64,000 nt of DNA, taken from Fibrobacter sp. UWB4 (lineage in GTDB: Bacteria > Fibrobacterota > Fibrobacteria > Fibrobacterales > Fibrobacteraceae). Every line of letters starts with the position of its first letter. The stretch's first letter is position 1. Below, piece by piece: positions 9,996 to 18,443 of the stretch. Where the stretch lies: positions 186,001-250,000 of the forward strand of contig NZ_MWQI01000003.1 of the NCBI RefSeq assembly GCF_002210345.1, read 5' to 3'. The position numbers were made by a program, and so were the translations under genes. The notes under the pieces were generated by a model that saw only the letters and a program-made list of their open reading frames with translations, had not been told where the DNA came from and searched no databases.

Positions 9996-12493
9996 TGATG
10001 CGCTATATATGGCTTGCCGTTGTTGCCATGCTTTCGACAAATGCTATGGCAGAAAATAGAGATTATTCGTTCTTTGTTGATAGTCAAGACCGGCTATGCA
10101 TGGAAAAGAGTAAATTTTTTATAAATGTATTTGGCGTTGATGCTGTCGGAGAAGTTTGCCATGGTATAACGGAATCGGTTCGGATCCGAATTGTTGATGC
10201 TCCTGTTGATGAAAGTTCTTCAGAAGGCGTGTACTTGGAACGTCCGTTTATGATTATTGATGGTATCAATTTGGATCCGGTCGAAAAGAAAACTTTGACG
10301 GATTTAGAAGGTGAAGTCCAGCAGGTCGGTCTTCCAAAGATTCTCAAGAGTCTTGGCTATACGCCGGTCCTTGTCCAATTTACGGAAACGGTGCGTCGTT
10401 CATTACAGGAAAATTCGAAGGTGCTGAGTCTGCTGTTTTCTTTCTTGAATAACAATAAGCAAATTCCGTTTCCGGGTGCAAAAGAAGACGGCTTTGTTGT
10501 GATGGGCATAAGCCAAGGTGGCGTTATTGGACGTTATGGTGCATATCTGTACGATACTCATCGCAGTAAAAAGGATGCTCCGATTCGGCTGTTCTCATCG
10601 CTGGATTCTCCTCATCAGGGCGCCGTTATGCCGAAGGGCCTTTTTAATACAGTTGCTTTCTGGAGCGATGAGGGAGGTTCTTCTGCTGCGGAGATGTTTA
10701 AGGATGTCTTGCTTGCGAAAGGGGCCGCAGATCTTTTGCTGTATGAAAACAAGTGTGAAGGAAAATCCTGTAAGTCGGAAGTGAATACGAAGGGACGGTT
10801 CCTTTTTGAGGATTATCGTAAAGCGGCGGAATACAAAGGATTTCCGACAGTGCTGATTGCCCAGGGACAGTTGAAAGGTTTTAGCCCTGAACATAAGGAT
10901 GAGTATTTCCGTTTGGAACGTCATGTGGAAAAAGGTCCTTTTACGCTTGGATCTGCTATTAGTCGTATGTTTTATTCGGACGCGGAAAACGGTCAGATAG
11001 CCTATAATCGCAAGAAGGAAAAAACGGAAGATGAGAGCAAGTCTGATTTTCGCGGAAGGACGGAGTATGATTTTATTCAAGGTTCTACGTATCCTTTTGC
11101 AGCGACGCTTTACAATTCGTTCCGTCAGGGATTTCTCGATGCGATGCCGGAAGACATGAAATTGAATTTGCTTGGGATAAGCATAAAATTGAATGCTTCC
11201 TGGACTAAGGATATTCTGACTCAAGATCGCAGCACGTTTATCCCGACCGTAAGTGCGATGGACTTGAAATGCAATGGCGATTTGGCGGTCAAGTCGGATT
11301 GTGGCTTTACGCAGTCTTCTGTAGGGTTCCCGTTTGAAAATCCGGGCAACAGAAGTACGGCGAATGCTGCTTTTGCTGTGGATCCGACGCATCCGCGTTA
11401 TAATGAAGCGATTAGCGGACGTCATGTGGAAATGCCTTTTGAAAATGGAAGTGTCAATGCTTCTGTGCTGAATGGCATGCAGGTCGATTTGTGGAGAATC
11501 CTATGCGAGGTTGCCAAGTATGATTTTGATTCGCAATTGGGGCAATTCAGAAATCCTAAGCTGGTTGGGTTCTTTTCTCCAGATACAAAGTGCCTGGATG
11601 CGAACAAGATGCCAGATGTCATCCGAAATGCGGGCGCTGTCCAAGAATATCCTTTTGCCTATGCGCGTTATGACTACAATGCAGATGCTTCGGAAAAGAA
11701 TGCTGCTGTGAGGTTTAAGCTTCCGGCAGGCTGGAAAAAGGTGTCTCTTTGGGACCATGGTGTAAACATTCAGGCAAATTCTTCATTTGAAGTGGATGTT
11801 AAAGTGAATAACCTGAACGGTAACTGGATGAAGGCGGAACTTTTGGTTTGCAGACTGAAAAGTTGTTCGGGCTATTTGCAGTTGACGGAAGTGCCTGTCC
11901 CTGTTGATGGAAAAACGCATACACTTCGTTGGCAGATGCCCGCAAATGATGGGGCGCTAAATGGAATGCGTTGGTTTCGCTTAGTGCTTAATTCTGATGG
12001 TGGCGATGTGACCATTGCAAGTCCGCACATGGTCCTGAATACACGCGGAGATGTCCCTGTTCCGCCAAAGATCAGTTCGGCAAGTATATATCCGGGTAAT
12101 TATGAATTTGTTCCGTGGAGTTCTGAAGTCCATGTGAATCCGTATGTGGATGGGAGTGGTTCTGGAGTTGAGATCCTTTATGACAGGGCTCGACAAGGTG
12201 CGCATTTGGACTTTGGAAAGCAGGTCTCGATGGATGACTATAGAAATCTTGTTGTTGATTATTGGCCTGGAACTTGCCAGCGGACGTATGCTTATTTTGA
12301 TTCGAAAAAATTGACTGAGGCTAATCTTGCAAACGGTAGTTTGCAAAATGGCTTTGTACGCAAAATTTTACCTTTGGCCGAAATCATGGATTTGAATGTT
12401 ACGCCACATGGCTCCAAATCCGCTCACCGCTTGAATTTGCAATCGTCTTTTGCAAATGAACGATGTGTTGTAAAGTCAATAAGGCTGGAGTAA
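9995..12493 (+). CDS. Secreted alpha/beta-hydrolase (lipase/esterase-like)
   Basis: An 832-residue exported serine hydrolase. A signal peptide (IWLAVVAMLSTNAMA) precedes an alpha/beta-hydrolase of the lipase or PGAP1-like type: the first strand PFMIIDGINLDP, the nucleophile elbow G-I-S-Q-G-G with Ser at residue 173, and SSLDSPHQGAVMP after it, which is the usual strand behind a lipase nucleophile. The hydrolase part reaches about residue 530. The C-terminal 270 residues look like beta-rich accessory domains, possibly carbohydrate-binding. GGAGG overlaps the end of the upstream gene and gives the start at ATGATG. The substrate is unknown; a polysaccharide-linked ester such as acetyl or feruloyl is plausible for Fibrobacter but not shown. 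Confidence 0.75.
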   Translation: MMRYIWLAVVAMLSTNAMAENRDYSFFVDSQDRLCMEKSKFFINVFGVDAVGEVCHGITESVRIRIVDAPVDESSSEGVYLERPFMIIDGINLDPVEKKTLTDLEGEVQQVGLPKILKSLGYTPVLVQFTETVRRSLQENSKVLSLLFSFLNNNKQIPFPGAKEDGFVVMGISQGGVIGRYGAYLYDTHRSKKDAPIRLFSSLDSPHQGAVMPKGLFNTVAFWSDEGGSSAAEMFKDVLLAKGAADLLLYENKCEGKSCKSEVNTKGRFLFEDYRKAAEYKGFPTVLIAQGQLKGFSPEHKDEYFRLERHVEKGPFTLGSAISRMFYSDAENGQIAYNRKKEKTEDESKSDFRGRTEYDFIQGSTYPFAATLYNSFRQGFLDAMPEDMKLNLLGISIKLNASWTKDILTQDRSTFIPTVSAMDLKCNGDLAVKSDCGFTQSSVGFPFENPGNRSTANAAFAVDPTHPRYNEAISGRHVEMPFENGSVNASVLNGMQVDLWRILCEVAKYDFDSQLGQFRNPKLVGFFSPDTKCLDANKMPDVIRNAGAVQEYPFAYARYDYNADASEKNAAVRFKLPAGWKKVSLWDHGVNIQANSSFEVDVKVNNLNGNWMKAELLVCRLKSCSGYLQLTEVPVPVDGKTHTLRWQMPANDGALNGMRWFRLVLNSDGGDVTIASPHMVLNTRGDVPVPPKISSASIYPGNYEFVPWSSEVHVNPYVDGSGSGVEILYDRARQGAHLDFGKQVSMDDYRNLVVDYWPGTCQRTYAYFDSKKLTEANLANGSLQNGFVRKILPLAEIMDLNVTPHGSKSAHRLNLQSSFANERCVVKSIRLE

Positions 12494-12500
12494 CGTTGTC

Positions 12501-12529
12501 TTGATATGCTAAACAAATTATGGTATATT
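12501..12529 (+). promoter_or_regulatory. Promoter, -35/-10 pair
   Basis: TTGATA at 12501-12506, 17 nt, TATATT at 12524-12529. It overlaps the end of the hydrolase gene region and gives a leader of about 30 nt with a Shine-Dalgarno (AGGAGA) for the lipoprotein at 12565. Confidence 0.55.
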
Positions 12530-12564
12530 ATTTCTGCAAAACAAATAAGTAGGAGAATTAAAAA

Positions 12565-13329
12565 ATGAAAAAAACGATTCTTTTAGGAATGCTGTCTGCA
12601 GTTGCGATGTCGTTGTGCGGCTGCCTGAACCCGCATTTGGGTTCGATGGGGGCTTCGACGATGATTGTCGCTCATCAGCCACGACTTGCTGTTAACGGGG
12701 ATTCCTCTGCGATGACGTTGTCTGTTGATGCTTTTGGCGGAGCCAAGATGCAAGGGCGAAATGTTAAGGACGGATTTTCCGCTGGGGCAACGGCTGCGCT
12801 GAATTACAGACCGTTCGGATATTCTTCACCGTTATATGTCGAGGCCGCTTTTGGGGGCAAGGGTGGCAATGTATCGCTCGATTGCTCAGAGGCGGGCAAG
12901 TGCAATGACGGCTATATGGCCTGGCTTGAAACTCCGGACGGCAGGAAAAAGTATTCGTTCTGGAACGTGCAAGAACGTATCGCCATCGGCGCTGACTTTG
13001 ACGTAGGCCCTGTAATCTTAGGCGTGGGTGCTGGAATCCAGACATTTGAAGGCGGTGGCGATTATGACGATATTCGCGACTATCTCGGGAATAGTCTTGC
13101 TGAAAATGACGACGAAGGGTATGGTGCAAAACTTTATTCTACGGCTCGCATTGGAGCAAGACTTGGGCAATATGGCGTGATTGCTTTTGATGCCGACTTC
13201 ATGTGGCTCAAGACGCTGAATGTCGGATTTATGCTCAATTACTTCCATCCGTCTGGATTCCATGGCGGTATCTTTGCGGCGCAAAAGGTTGGCTATGGCG
13301 TGAATGTCGGCAAGACATTTAGCTTTTGA
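12565..13329 (+). CDS. Surface lipoprotein, predicted beta-rich
   Basis: A 254-residue lipoprotein of unknown function. Signal II ends with the lipobox L-C-G-C at residue 20. The rest alternates hydrophobic and polar residues with many Gly and aromatic residues (VEAAFGGKGG, GPVILGVGAGI, YSTARIGARLGQYG, VGFMLNYFHPSGF) and ends with Phe (GKTFSF). This looks like an 8- to 10-stranded outer-membrane barrel, but the combination with a lipid anchor is unusual; the Cys may instead be incidental in a barrel signal peptide. AGGAGA precedes the ATG, and a strong shared terminator follows at 13389. Confidence 0.7.
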   Translation: MKKTILLGMLSAVAMSLCGCLNPHLGSMGASTMIVAHQPRLAVNGDSSAMTLSVDAFGGAKMQGRNVKDGFSAGATAALNYRPFGYSSPLYVEAAFGGKGGNVSLDCSEAGKCNDGYMAWLETPDGRKKYSFWNVQERIAIGADFDVGPVILGVGAGIQTFEGGGDYDDIRDYLGNSLAENDDEGYGAKLYSTARIGARLGQYGVIAFDADFMWLKTLNVGFMLNYFHPSGFHGGIFAAQKVGYGVNVGKTFSF

Positions 13330-13388
13330 TAGGTCGTAAAGTAAGGCACCGTTCGACAGGCTAAACGTCCTTGCTGGATTGACGCAAA

Positions 13389-13418
13389 AAAGGCTTCGAG
13401 CGTTTGCTCGAAGCCTTT
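13389..13418. terminator. Bidirectional intrinsic terminator
   Basis: AAAGGCTTCGAGC, loop GTTT, GCTCGAAGCCTTT: a 13-bp perfect stem with flanking A and T tracts, between the convergent lipoprotein and carboxyltransferase genes. Confidence 0.9.
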
Positions 13419-13460
13419 TCAATGCTTGGGGCGAAGTCTTTAGACTTTCGCGAAAGCCTC

Positions 13461-15038
13461 TTACTTGCTGAGGGTCTGAACCTGAACGTCCCAGCTCTGG
13501 TTGCCGAGGGCGATACGGTAGGTGCTTGCTGCCCCTGCCTTCATGTTCTTGGTGTCGACAGCAGGTGCTGCATTCGGGTCCTTCTTCGGCACACCAATGT
13601 GGCGGTTGCCCTTGAGGAATTCGATACCCTTGTTGCCAGCCTTCGTCTGGAGGCAGCCCGTGATGAAGATGGTTTCGTCGTTGACCGGGAGACCATTTTC
13701 TTCGAGGAGCTTCTTTGCCTTCGGAATACCCGGTTCGAGAATTTCTTCTGCGCACTGGATGCCCGGATAGGCTTCCTTGAACGGCTTCATGCCGAACTGG
13801 TCGGCTGCAATCTTCACGAGTTCCGGATCCGGTTCGCAAGGAGTCTTGCCCTGGTAGCCAAGGAGCATCTTGCCGTAGCCTTCCGTCATCTTGAACCACG
13901 TGCCGCGGCCTGCAGCCTGGTTCAATGTGTTCATGTAAGCCTGCTGGAAGTAGAACTGAGAAACCGGCGTCACGGAGGAAGCAAAGCCACCGCGGCGTAC
14001 GCATTCACTCATGTTTTCGATAACCTTCGGGAAGAGGTGGAAGGTCTTGGTTTCGCGCATCATGAGCGTGTTAGCCGTGAGTGCGCCACCCGGCATCGGG
14101 CTGAAGATAACGTCGGTAGTGATCTGACGAGCTTCAGGCGGGAAGTTGTAGTCTTTGAGGCATTCAACAGCGACGTTGTTGGCTTCCATGAGTTCCGGAA
14201 TGTGATCGTCAACGATGCTGTCTTCACCGAGGGCGAGCTTGTAGTCCGTACCCTTGAGGGCGTGGAACATGGAGAAGAGGTCCGGCTGAGCCGTACCGCC
14301 AGAAAGCGGCTTGCGGCCGAGGTCGACGCCATCAGCGCCACCTTCGATAGCAGCCTTGTACTGAGCCACACCGGTACCGCAGGTGTCATGGCTGTGGATG
14401 CGGAGTTCAACGTTGTCGCCGAGGAGCTTACGTGCGCGCTTGAATGTTTCGTAAACCTTGGTCGGGTTCGTCGTACCGGAAGCGTCCTTGAAGCAGACGG
14501 AAGCGAACGGAACACCGGCGTCCAAGATGTTGCGGAGGATGCGTTCGTAGAATTCCGGATTGTGGGCGGCGTTGAGGTCGCATCCCGGAGGAAGTTCCAT
14601 CATGGTGACGACGACTTCGTGTTCAAGTCCTGCGTCCGTGATGCACTTACCGGAGTAAATGAGGTTGTTGACGTCGTTAAGAGCGTCGAAGTTACGAATA
14701 CGGGTCATGCCGTGCTTCTTGAACATGTCGGCATGGAGCTTGATCATATCGCGCGGCTGCGGAGCGAGAGCGACCACGTTGATACCGCGAGCGAGAGTCT
14801 GGAGGCGAATCTTCGGACCGACAACGCGACGGAATTCATCCATCATGTCGAATGCGTCTTCGCCGCAGTTCTGGTACAGAGCCTGGAAACGGGCGCCGCC
14901 ACCTGCTTCGAAGTGGGTGATGCCAGCCTTCACAGCTGCTTCAACGGCAGGCATGAAGTCCTTCATGAACACGCGAGCGCCGAAGATGGACTGGAAGCCA
15001 TCACGGAACGAGGTGTCTTGGAACTTGATCTTTTTCAT
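13461..15038 (-). CDS. Pyruvate/oxaloacetate carboxyltransferase subunit, no biotin domain
   Basis: A 525-residue protein of the pyruvate carboxylase subunit B / oxaloacetate decarboxylase alpha family. It would move CO2 between biotin and pyruvate/oxaloacetate, a step relevant to succinate fermentation. The TIM barrel shows the metal/substrate motif DTSFRDGFQS (residues 8-17), the carbamylated-Lys region CFKDASGTTNP, and the metal ligands HSHDTCGTG. The conserved PYC/OADA region follows. The chain ends where family members continue into a biotinyl domain; no M-K-M motif is present, so biotin must sit on a separate carrier protein. Codon use is strongly C-ending, as expected for a highly expressed enzyme. 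Decarboxylase versus carboxylase direction cannot be decided here. Confidence 0.88.
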   Translation of the reverse strand: MKKIKFQDTSFRDGFQSIFGARVFMKDFMPAVEAAVKAGITHFEAGGGARFQALYQNCGEDAFDMMDEFRRVVGPKIRLQTLARGINVVALAPQPRDMIKLHADMFKKHGMTRIRNFDALNDVNNLIYSGKCITDAGLEHEVVVTMMELPPGCDLNAAHNPEFYERILRNILDAGVPFASVCFKDASGTTNPTKVYETFKRARKLLGDNVELRIHSHDTCGTGVAQYKAAIEGGADGVDLGRKPLSGGTAQPDLFSMFHALKGTDYKLALGEDSIVDDHIPELMEANNVAVECLKDYNFPPEARQITTDVIFSPMPGGALTANTLMMRETKTFHLFPKVIENMSECVRRGGFASSVTPVSQFYFQQAYMNTLNQAAGRGTWFKMTEGYGKMLLGYQGKTPCEPDPELVKIAADQFGMKPFKEAYPGIQCAEEILEPGIPKAKKLLEENGLPVNDETIFITGCLQTKAGNKGIEFLKGNRHIGVPKKDPNAAPAVDTKNMKAGAASTYRIALGNQSWDVQVQTLSK

Positions 15039-15096
15039 AATGTTTTCCTGTGGGATTTAATCCCTTGTTTTTACTGTACAATAAAATACGGGAGCA

Positions 15097-15102
15097 AAGA
15101 TA
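15097..15102 (-). promoter_or_regulatory. -10 element of the carboxyltransferase gene
   Basis: Minus strand TATCTTTGCTCCC fits the TAnnTTTG pattern. It leaves a leader of about 50 nt with a Shine-Dalgarno AGGAAAA before the ATG at 15038. Confidence 0.5.
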
Positions 15103-15107
15103 GAAAA

Positions 15108-15135
15108 AGTAGGAAGTAGGAGGTAGGAAGTAGGA
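15108..15135. repeat. 7-bp tandem repeat, four units
   Basis: Units AGTAGGA, AGTAGGA, GGTAGGA, AGTAGGA in the region between divergent promoters. A short purine-rich microsatellite; copy number may vary between strains. Confidence 0.8.
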
Positions 15136-15313
15136 AGAGAAATGAAGAGGAAATGTACACGTTATGTTTTGTAAATAAAACTTTTCTTTTTGCGGAGAAC
15201 TATAGAAACTCTTTATTTAATTGTATCATCTAAAAAATACGCATTGTGAAAAATGTATTTTTGTCCTAATCATATATAATACACACCAAATTGTGTTGGA
15301 ATACGGAGTCTTT

Positions 15314-17272
15314 ATGAATAAAAAGTACGCTCTTGCGATAGCGACTTCTTTTTTAGCCGCGGAATCGGTTTTTGCCGCTCCGTCAGGCGATAGAACAGTG
15401 ATTGCCTGTAGCTTTGACGACATGTTCGGCAATTCTTGCTACTGGCGTTGCCCGGATATGGACGATACGTTTAGAACGGAAAAGAAGGACAATCGTTGCG
15501 CCAATGTGCTTTTCAGATGCGTCAATTATCCGCGTTCTTTTATGCGTTCGTCTGTGGGGAGTAGCGAGATTTGGATTACTCCGGATAAGTACAACTATTA
15601 CTTTGGAAAGCTTCCGCAGGAATTTGATTGTAGTATTTCTGATGAAGAACGTGCGATGCAGGCTTCTCGACCGACTCAGCCTGCGGCCCAGCCGAATCAG
15701 TATGCTTCGAACAAGTACCAGAATACTTCGACCTATGATGAATCGAGGAATCTCCTGATCGATAACCGTGATGGCGAACGCTATTCTACGGTGAAGATTG
15801 GCGGCCGTGTATGGATGGCTGAAAACCTGAAGTTCCGCTTGCCGGAAAGTTACTGCTATGACAATGTAACCCAGAACTGTGATAGTTACGGACGACTTTA
15901 TACGTGGAGTGCCGCAAAGAGGGCTTGCCCTGATGGTTGGAGCCTGCCGATGGGTGATGACCTCAACTACCAGGATTTCAATCTGAATAATTTTAGAGTG
16001 GTCAATGGGGGGTACTACGTTGATGGTGACCGCTATATTGATTTAGGAAACCGTGCGTTCTTCTGGCTTGGCGACGAAAAGCCGGGTGATCGCGCCGATG
16101 CCATGAGCTTTAGAGGCCAGAACCTTGAAACTTTCGCGTTCCAGGGACGCAAGGCGAATGCTTATTCTGTGCGCTGCATCCAGAATTGGGAAGCCGCTTG
16201 CAAGGAACGTCTTGGTGGCGTGATGGATAATGCAGGAAAGACTTACAGGACCCTTAAGATTGGTGATCAGACTTGGATGGCTGAAGACGTGATTCTCGAC
16301 CGCCTGGATGAAATGGAAGCCCGCAATCTTGACCGTGCCTGTCCGCGTGGTTGGCATGTTCCGGAACAGAATGAATACGAACAGCTCTTCTCGAAGGCGA
16401 CTGAATTTGAAATTCATGCAAATGACAAGCGCGTGAGAAACAATCGCGATACGAAGGTGAACCCGTGCAGCATGAATTTTGACTTCAAGCGCGGCTATTG
16501 GACTTCTTCGAAGAACGGTAGCGAAATGACGTATGTGGACTGGAAGTACAATGCTATCCGTGAAAAGGGTACGCCGTACTTTAAGCATGGTGATGCTTAT
16601 ACAAACAAGCTCCGCTGCATCAAAAACACGCCTTCTTACGGTGCGCCGAAGCCACAGGTGACGACGTCTCAGCCTGCATCTCAGGCAAATGCCGCTAATA
16701 ATGCTGCGAATAAGACTGTCTTGGAAAAGTTCATTTTGCAGGGCGTGACGTTTGGCGTTGGTCAATCCAGATTTACCCGTGAATCTACGGATGGCTTGAA
16801 TAGGCTTGCTGACCATCTGAGAAATTACCACGGCAAGAAAATTGAAATTGTCTCTCATACGGACAACATTGATCGCCCGGAAAGAAGTCGTGTTCTCGCC
16901 CTGAAACGCGCCGAAGAAGTGAAAAGCTACTTGGTGATGTCGGGCATTCCTGGTCAGGATGTTATCGCGACGGGTAAGGGTGGCGATGAACCGCTCGTCC
17001 CGAATACGACTCCGGATAACCGAATGAAGAATAACCGTATTGAAGTGTTTGTGTATTCGTTTGATGCACCTTCTCAGGCTAAGCAACCGCAAAATTCTCA
17101 GCAGAAATCTCAATCTGTTGCAGAACCTGCTCCGAAAAAGTGCAAGGAACGCGATATGGCAAACAATAAGCTTGGTGAATGCTATTCTTACATGGAAGGC
17201 ACTAAGGACCACAGAAGGTGCATGGCTGCATACAAGAACTTGCTGGACCTTGCAAATTCGAAGTGCAGATAA
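15314..17272 (+). CDS. FISUMP double-domain surface protein with OmpA C-terminus
   Basis: A 652-residue envelope protein. After a signal peptide (ALAIATSFLAAESVFA) comes a Cys-containing segment, then two Fibrobacter major-paralogous (FISUMP, TIGR02145) domains at roughly 155-290 (IGGRVWMAENL, ACPDGWSLP) and 309-437 (IGDQTWMAEDV, ACPRGWHVP). A Gln/Ala-rich linker leads to an OmpA peptidoglycan-binding domain at about 470-585 (VSHTDNIDRPERSRVLALKRAEEV, NNRIEVFV), and a Cys-containing tail ends the protein. It is therefore probably an outer-membrane-associated protein tethered to peptidoglycan that displays FISUMP modules of unknown function. The start at 15314 has CGGAG upstream and gives a clean signal peptide; the longer frame from 15221 does not. 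Terminator at 17357. Confidence 0.88.
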   Translation: MNKKYALAIATSFLAAESVFAAPSGDRTVIACSFDDMFGNSCYWRCPDMDDTFRTEKKDNRCANVLFRCVNYPRSFMRSSVGSSEIWITPDKYNYYFGKLPQEFDCSISDEERAMQASRPTQPAAQPNQYASNKYQNTSTYDESRNLLIDNRDGERYSTVKIGGRVWMAENLKFRLPESYCYDNVTQNCDSYGRLYTWSAAKRACPDGWSLPMGDDLNYQDFNLNNFRVVNGGYYVDGDRYIDLGNRAFFWLGDEKPGDRADAMSFRGQNLETFAFQGRKANAYSVRCIQNWEAACKERLGGVMDNAGKTYRTLKIGDQTWMAEDVILDRLDEMEARNLDRACPRGWHVPEQNEYEQLFSKATEFEIHANDKRVRNNRDTKVNPCSMNFDFKRGYWTSSKNGSEMTYVDWKYNAIREKGTPYFKHGDAYTNKLRCIKNTPSYGAPKPQVTTSQPASQANAANNAANKTVLEKFILQGVTFGVGQSRFTRESTDGLNRLADHLRNYHGKKIEIVSHTDNIDRPERSRVLALKRAEEVKSYLVMSGIPGQDVIATGKGGDEPLVPNTTPDNRMKNNRIEVFVYSFDAPSQAKQPQNSQQKSQSVAEPAPKKCKERDMANNKLGECYSYMEGTKDHRRCMAAYKNLLDLANSKCR

Positions 17273-17296
17273 AAGAAACGCTAAATGCGAGAAATA

Positions 17297-17350
17297 ATGG
17301 ATCCCCTACGCTTCGCTCCGAGGATGACTGTTCGAGGATGACGGGGTCAA
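17297..17350. repeat. Interspersed palindromic repeat (REP-like)
   Basis: Contains GGATCCCC and two copies of GAGGATGAC, the core of the GTCATCC-type repeats found elsewhere in the window. It lies between a stop codon and a terminator. Confidence 0.55.
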
Positions 17351-17356
17351 CGAATT

Positions 17357-17387
17357 AAAAAACGCAGCTCAATGAGCTGCGTTTTTT
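17357..17387. terminator. Bidirectional intrinsic terminator
   Basis: AAAAAACGCAGCTC, loop AAT, GAGCTGCGTTTTTT: a near-perfect 14-bp stem with T runs both ways, between convergent genes. Confidence 0.9.
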
Positions 17388-17432
17388 GTCTCTCGTCTGT
17401 AGCGAACAACGTGAGCGTTCTTTCGTCTAATT

Positions 17433-18257
17433 TTAGATGAACATCATCGTGTTGAGCTTTGCGCGGTACTTCCAGGTGAGTTCGTGCTTTGGGCCGAGAA
17501 CGCCGAAGAGCGTGAGCATGGCTTTCTTGGCGGCGCCGTCATTCCATTCTGGAGCTTCGATATACAGGTTCAGGAATGCCTGGAGAGCACTTTCAAAATC
17601 TTCGGCGCAGGCTAGCTTGCAAGCTTCGTGATAGACGATAGCTTCTTTACCCTGGACATCCTTCTTGGCAACTTCAGCGTGGAAGTCGAGAAGTTCCAAA
17701 AGCGATTTGGCTTCGCGGTACTGGTCGTCGCTTTCGACAAACTTGGAGAGGATATCTTTTGCCTTTGCTGTATCGCCGAGACCAAGGCTTGCTTTTGCCC
17801 ACAGGAGCTGGAGTTTCTTGTCGTTTGGGTTCTTGGCGAGAGCTTCGTCGAGCATCGGGAGCGCCTGGTCGAAGTTCTTTTGTGCGATAGCGTCTTCGAG
17901 AGCGGTCTGGAAGCGGGCTTCTTCGGAGACGTAGAACTTTTCGAGACGCTTCTTGAGGTCTGTTTCGGGGAGCACTCCCTGGATGACGTCTGCAATTTGG
18001 CCTTTATCGACCACGTGAATCTCGGGAACGGACTGCACACGGAACATCTGGATAAGGCGCATGTTTTCGCGGTCGTCGCAGCTTACGACACCAAGCGTAA
18101 AGTCCATGCTTGTGGATAGCTGGCCTACCAACTGGGAGTACGGGGCGCAATCCGGGTATTCTGCGGAAGAGAAAAGAATCGCGACAGCGCGCGTTTCGGA
18201 GGCCTTGATGACCTCTTCTTCAAAATTTTCTGCTGTAATTTGAACTACTTTAGCCAT
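17433..18257 (-). CDS. CnoX/YbbN-like thioredoxin-fold and TPR co-chaperone
   Basis: A 274-residue cytosolic protein with a thioredoxin fold at about 1-110 and TPR repeats at about 115-270. In place of the thioredoxin WCGPC it has EYPDCAPYSQL, with one Cys, so it cannot do dithiol oxidoreduction. That matches the YbbN/CnoX group, which binds unfolding proteins and hands them to chaperonins (known for E. coli; inferred here). The cis-Pro loop is retained (VQSVPEIHVV). The start has no Shine-Dalgarno but TATATT lies exactly 7 nt upstream, so the mRNA is probably leaderless. It is divergent from the zinc-ribbon operon across a structured repeat. Confidence 0.82.
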   Translation of the reverse strand: MAKVVQITAENFEEEVIKASETRAVAILFSSAEYPDCAPYSQLVGQLSTSMDFTLGVVSCDDRENMRLIQMFRVQSVPEIHVVDKGQIADVIQGVLPETDLKKRLEKFYVSEEARFQTALEDAIAQKNFDQALPMLDEALAKNPNDKKLQLLWAKASLGLGDTAKAKDILSKFVESDDQYREAKSLLELLDFHAEVAKKDVQGKEAIVYHEACKLACAEDFESALQAFLNLYIEAPEWNDGAAKKAMLTLFGVLGPKHELTWKYRAKLNTMMFI

Positions 18258-18264
18258 GGGAGTA

Positions 18265-18270
18265 AATATA
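18265..18270 (-). promoter_or_regulatory. Putative leaderless -10 element of the cnoX-like gene
   Basis: Minus strand TATATT, 7 nt (TACTCCC), ATG. No Shine-Dalgarno. Confidence 0.6.
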
Positions 18271-18271
18271 G

Positions 18272-18375
18272 AAAGGTATGGGCTCGGGGCCTAGCCCCTT
18301 TGGGCTATGGGCACGGCACTACGTGCCTTTGAGCTGTTATAATCGCGCCAAAGGCGCCTCATAAAAACCCCATAC
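18272..18375. repeat. Mosaic palindromic element between divergent genes
   Basis: An outer inverted repeat (GGTATGGG near 18274, CCCATACC near 18368) encloses smaller palindromes: GGGGCCTAGCCCC, GGCAC-N4-GTGCC and GGCGCC. A related mosaic with a GGGGCTAAGCCCC palindrome and TTTGAG-TTGT end occurs inside gluQ (52996-53154), which marks it as a mobile or duplicated repeat family rather than a gene-specific operator. Confidence 0.6.
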
Positions 18376-18430
18376 CTCAAAGTGACCGAAGGGAACGACC
18401 TCATAGCTCAAAGCGAAATGTTCTATTTAC

Positions 18431-18436
18431 TATATT
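18431..18436 (+). promoter_or_regulatory. Putative leaderless -10 element of the zinc-ribbon operon
   Basis: TATATT, 7 nt (CCTAAAC), ATG at 18444. No Shine-Dalgarno. Confidence 0.6.
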
Positions 18437-18443
18437 CCTAAAC

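Noticed and set aside
13404-15119. 571-residue open frame antisense to the carboxyltransferase gene
   Set aside because: Shadow caused by C-ending codon use; it even runs through the terminator at 13389-13418 region and lacks any recognisable domain.
15108-15135. CRISPR-like short repeat run
   Set aside because: Seven-base tandem units without spacers; a microsatellite, not a CRISPR array.
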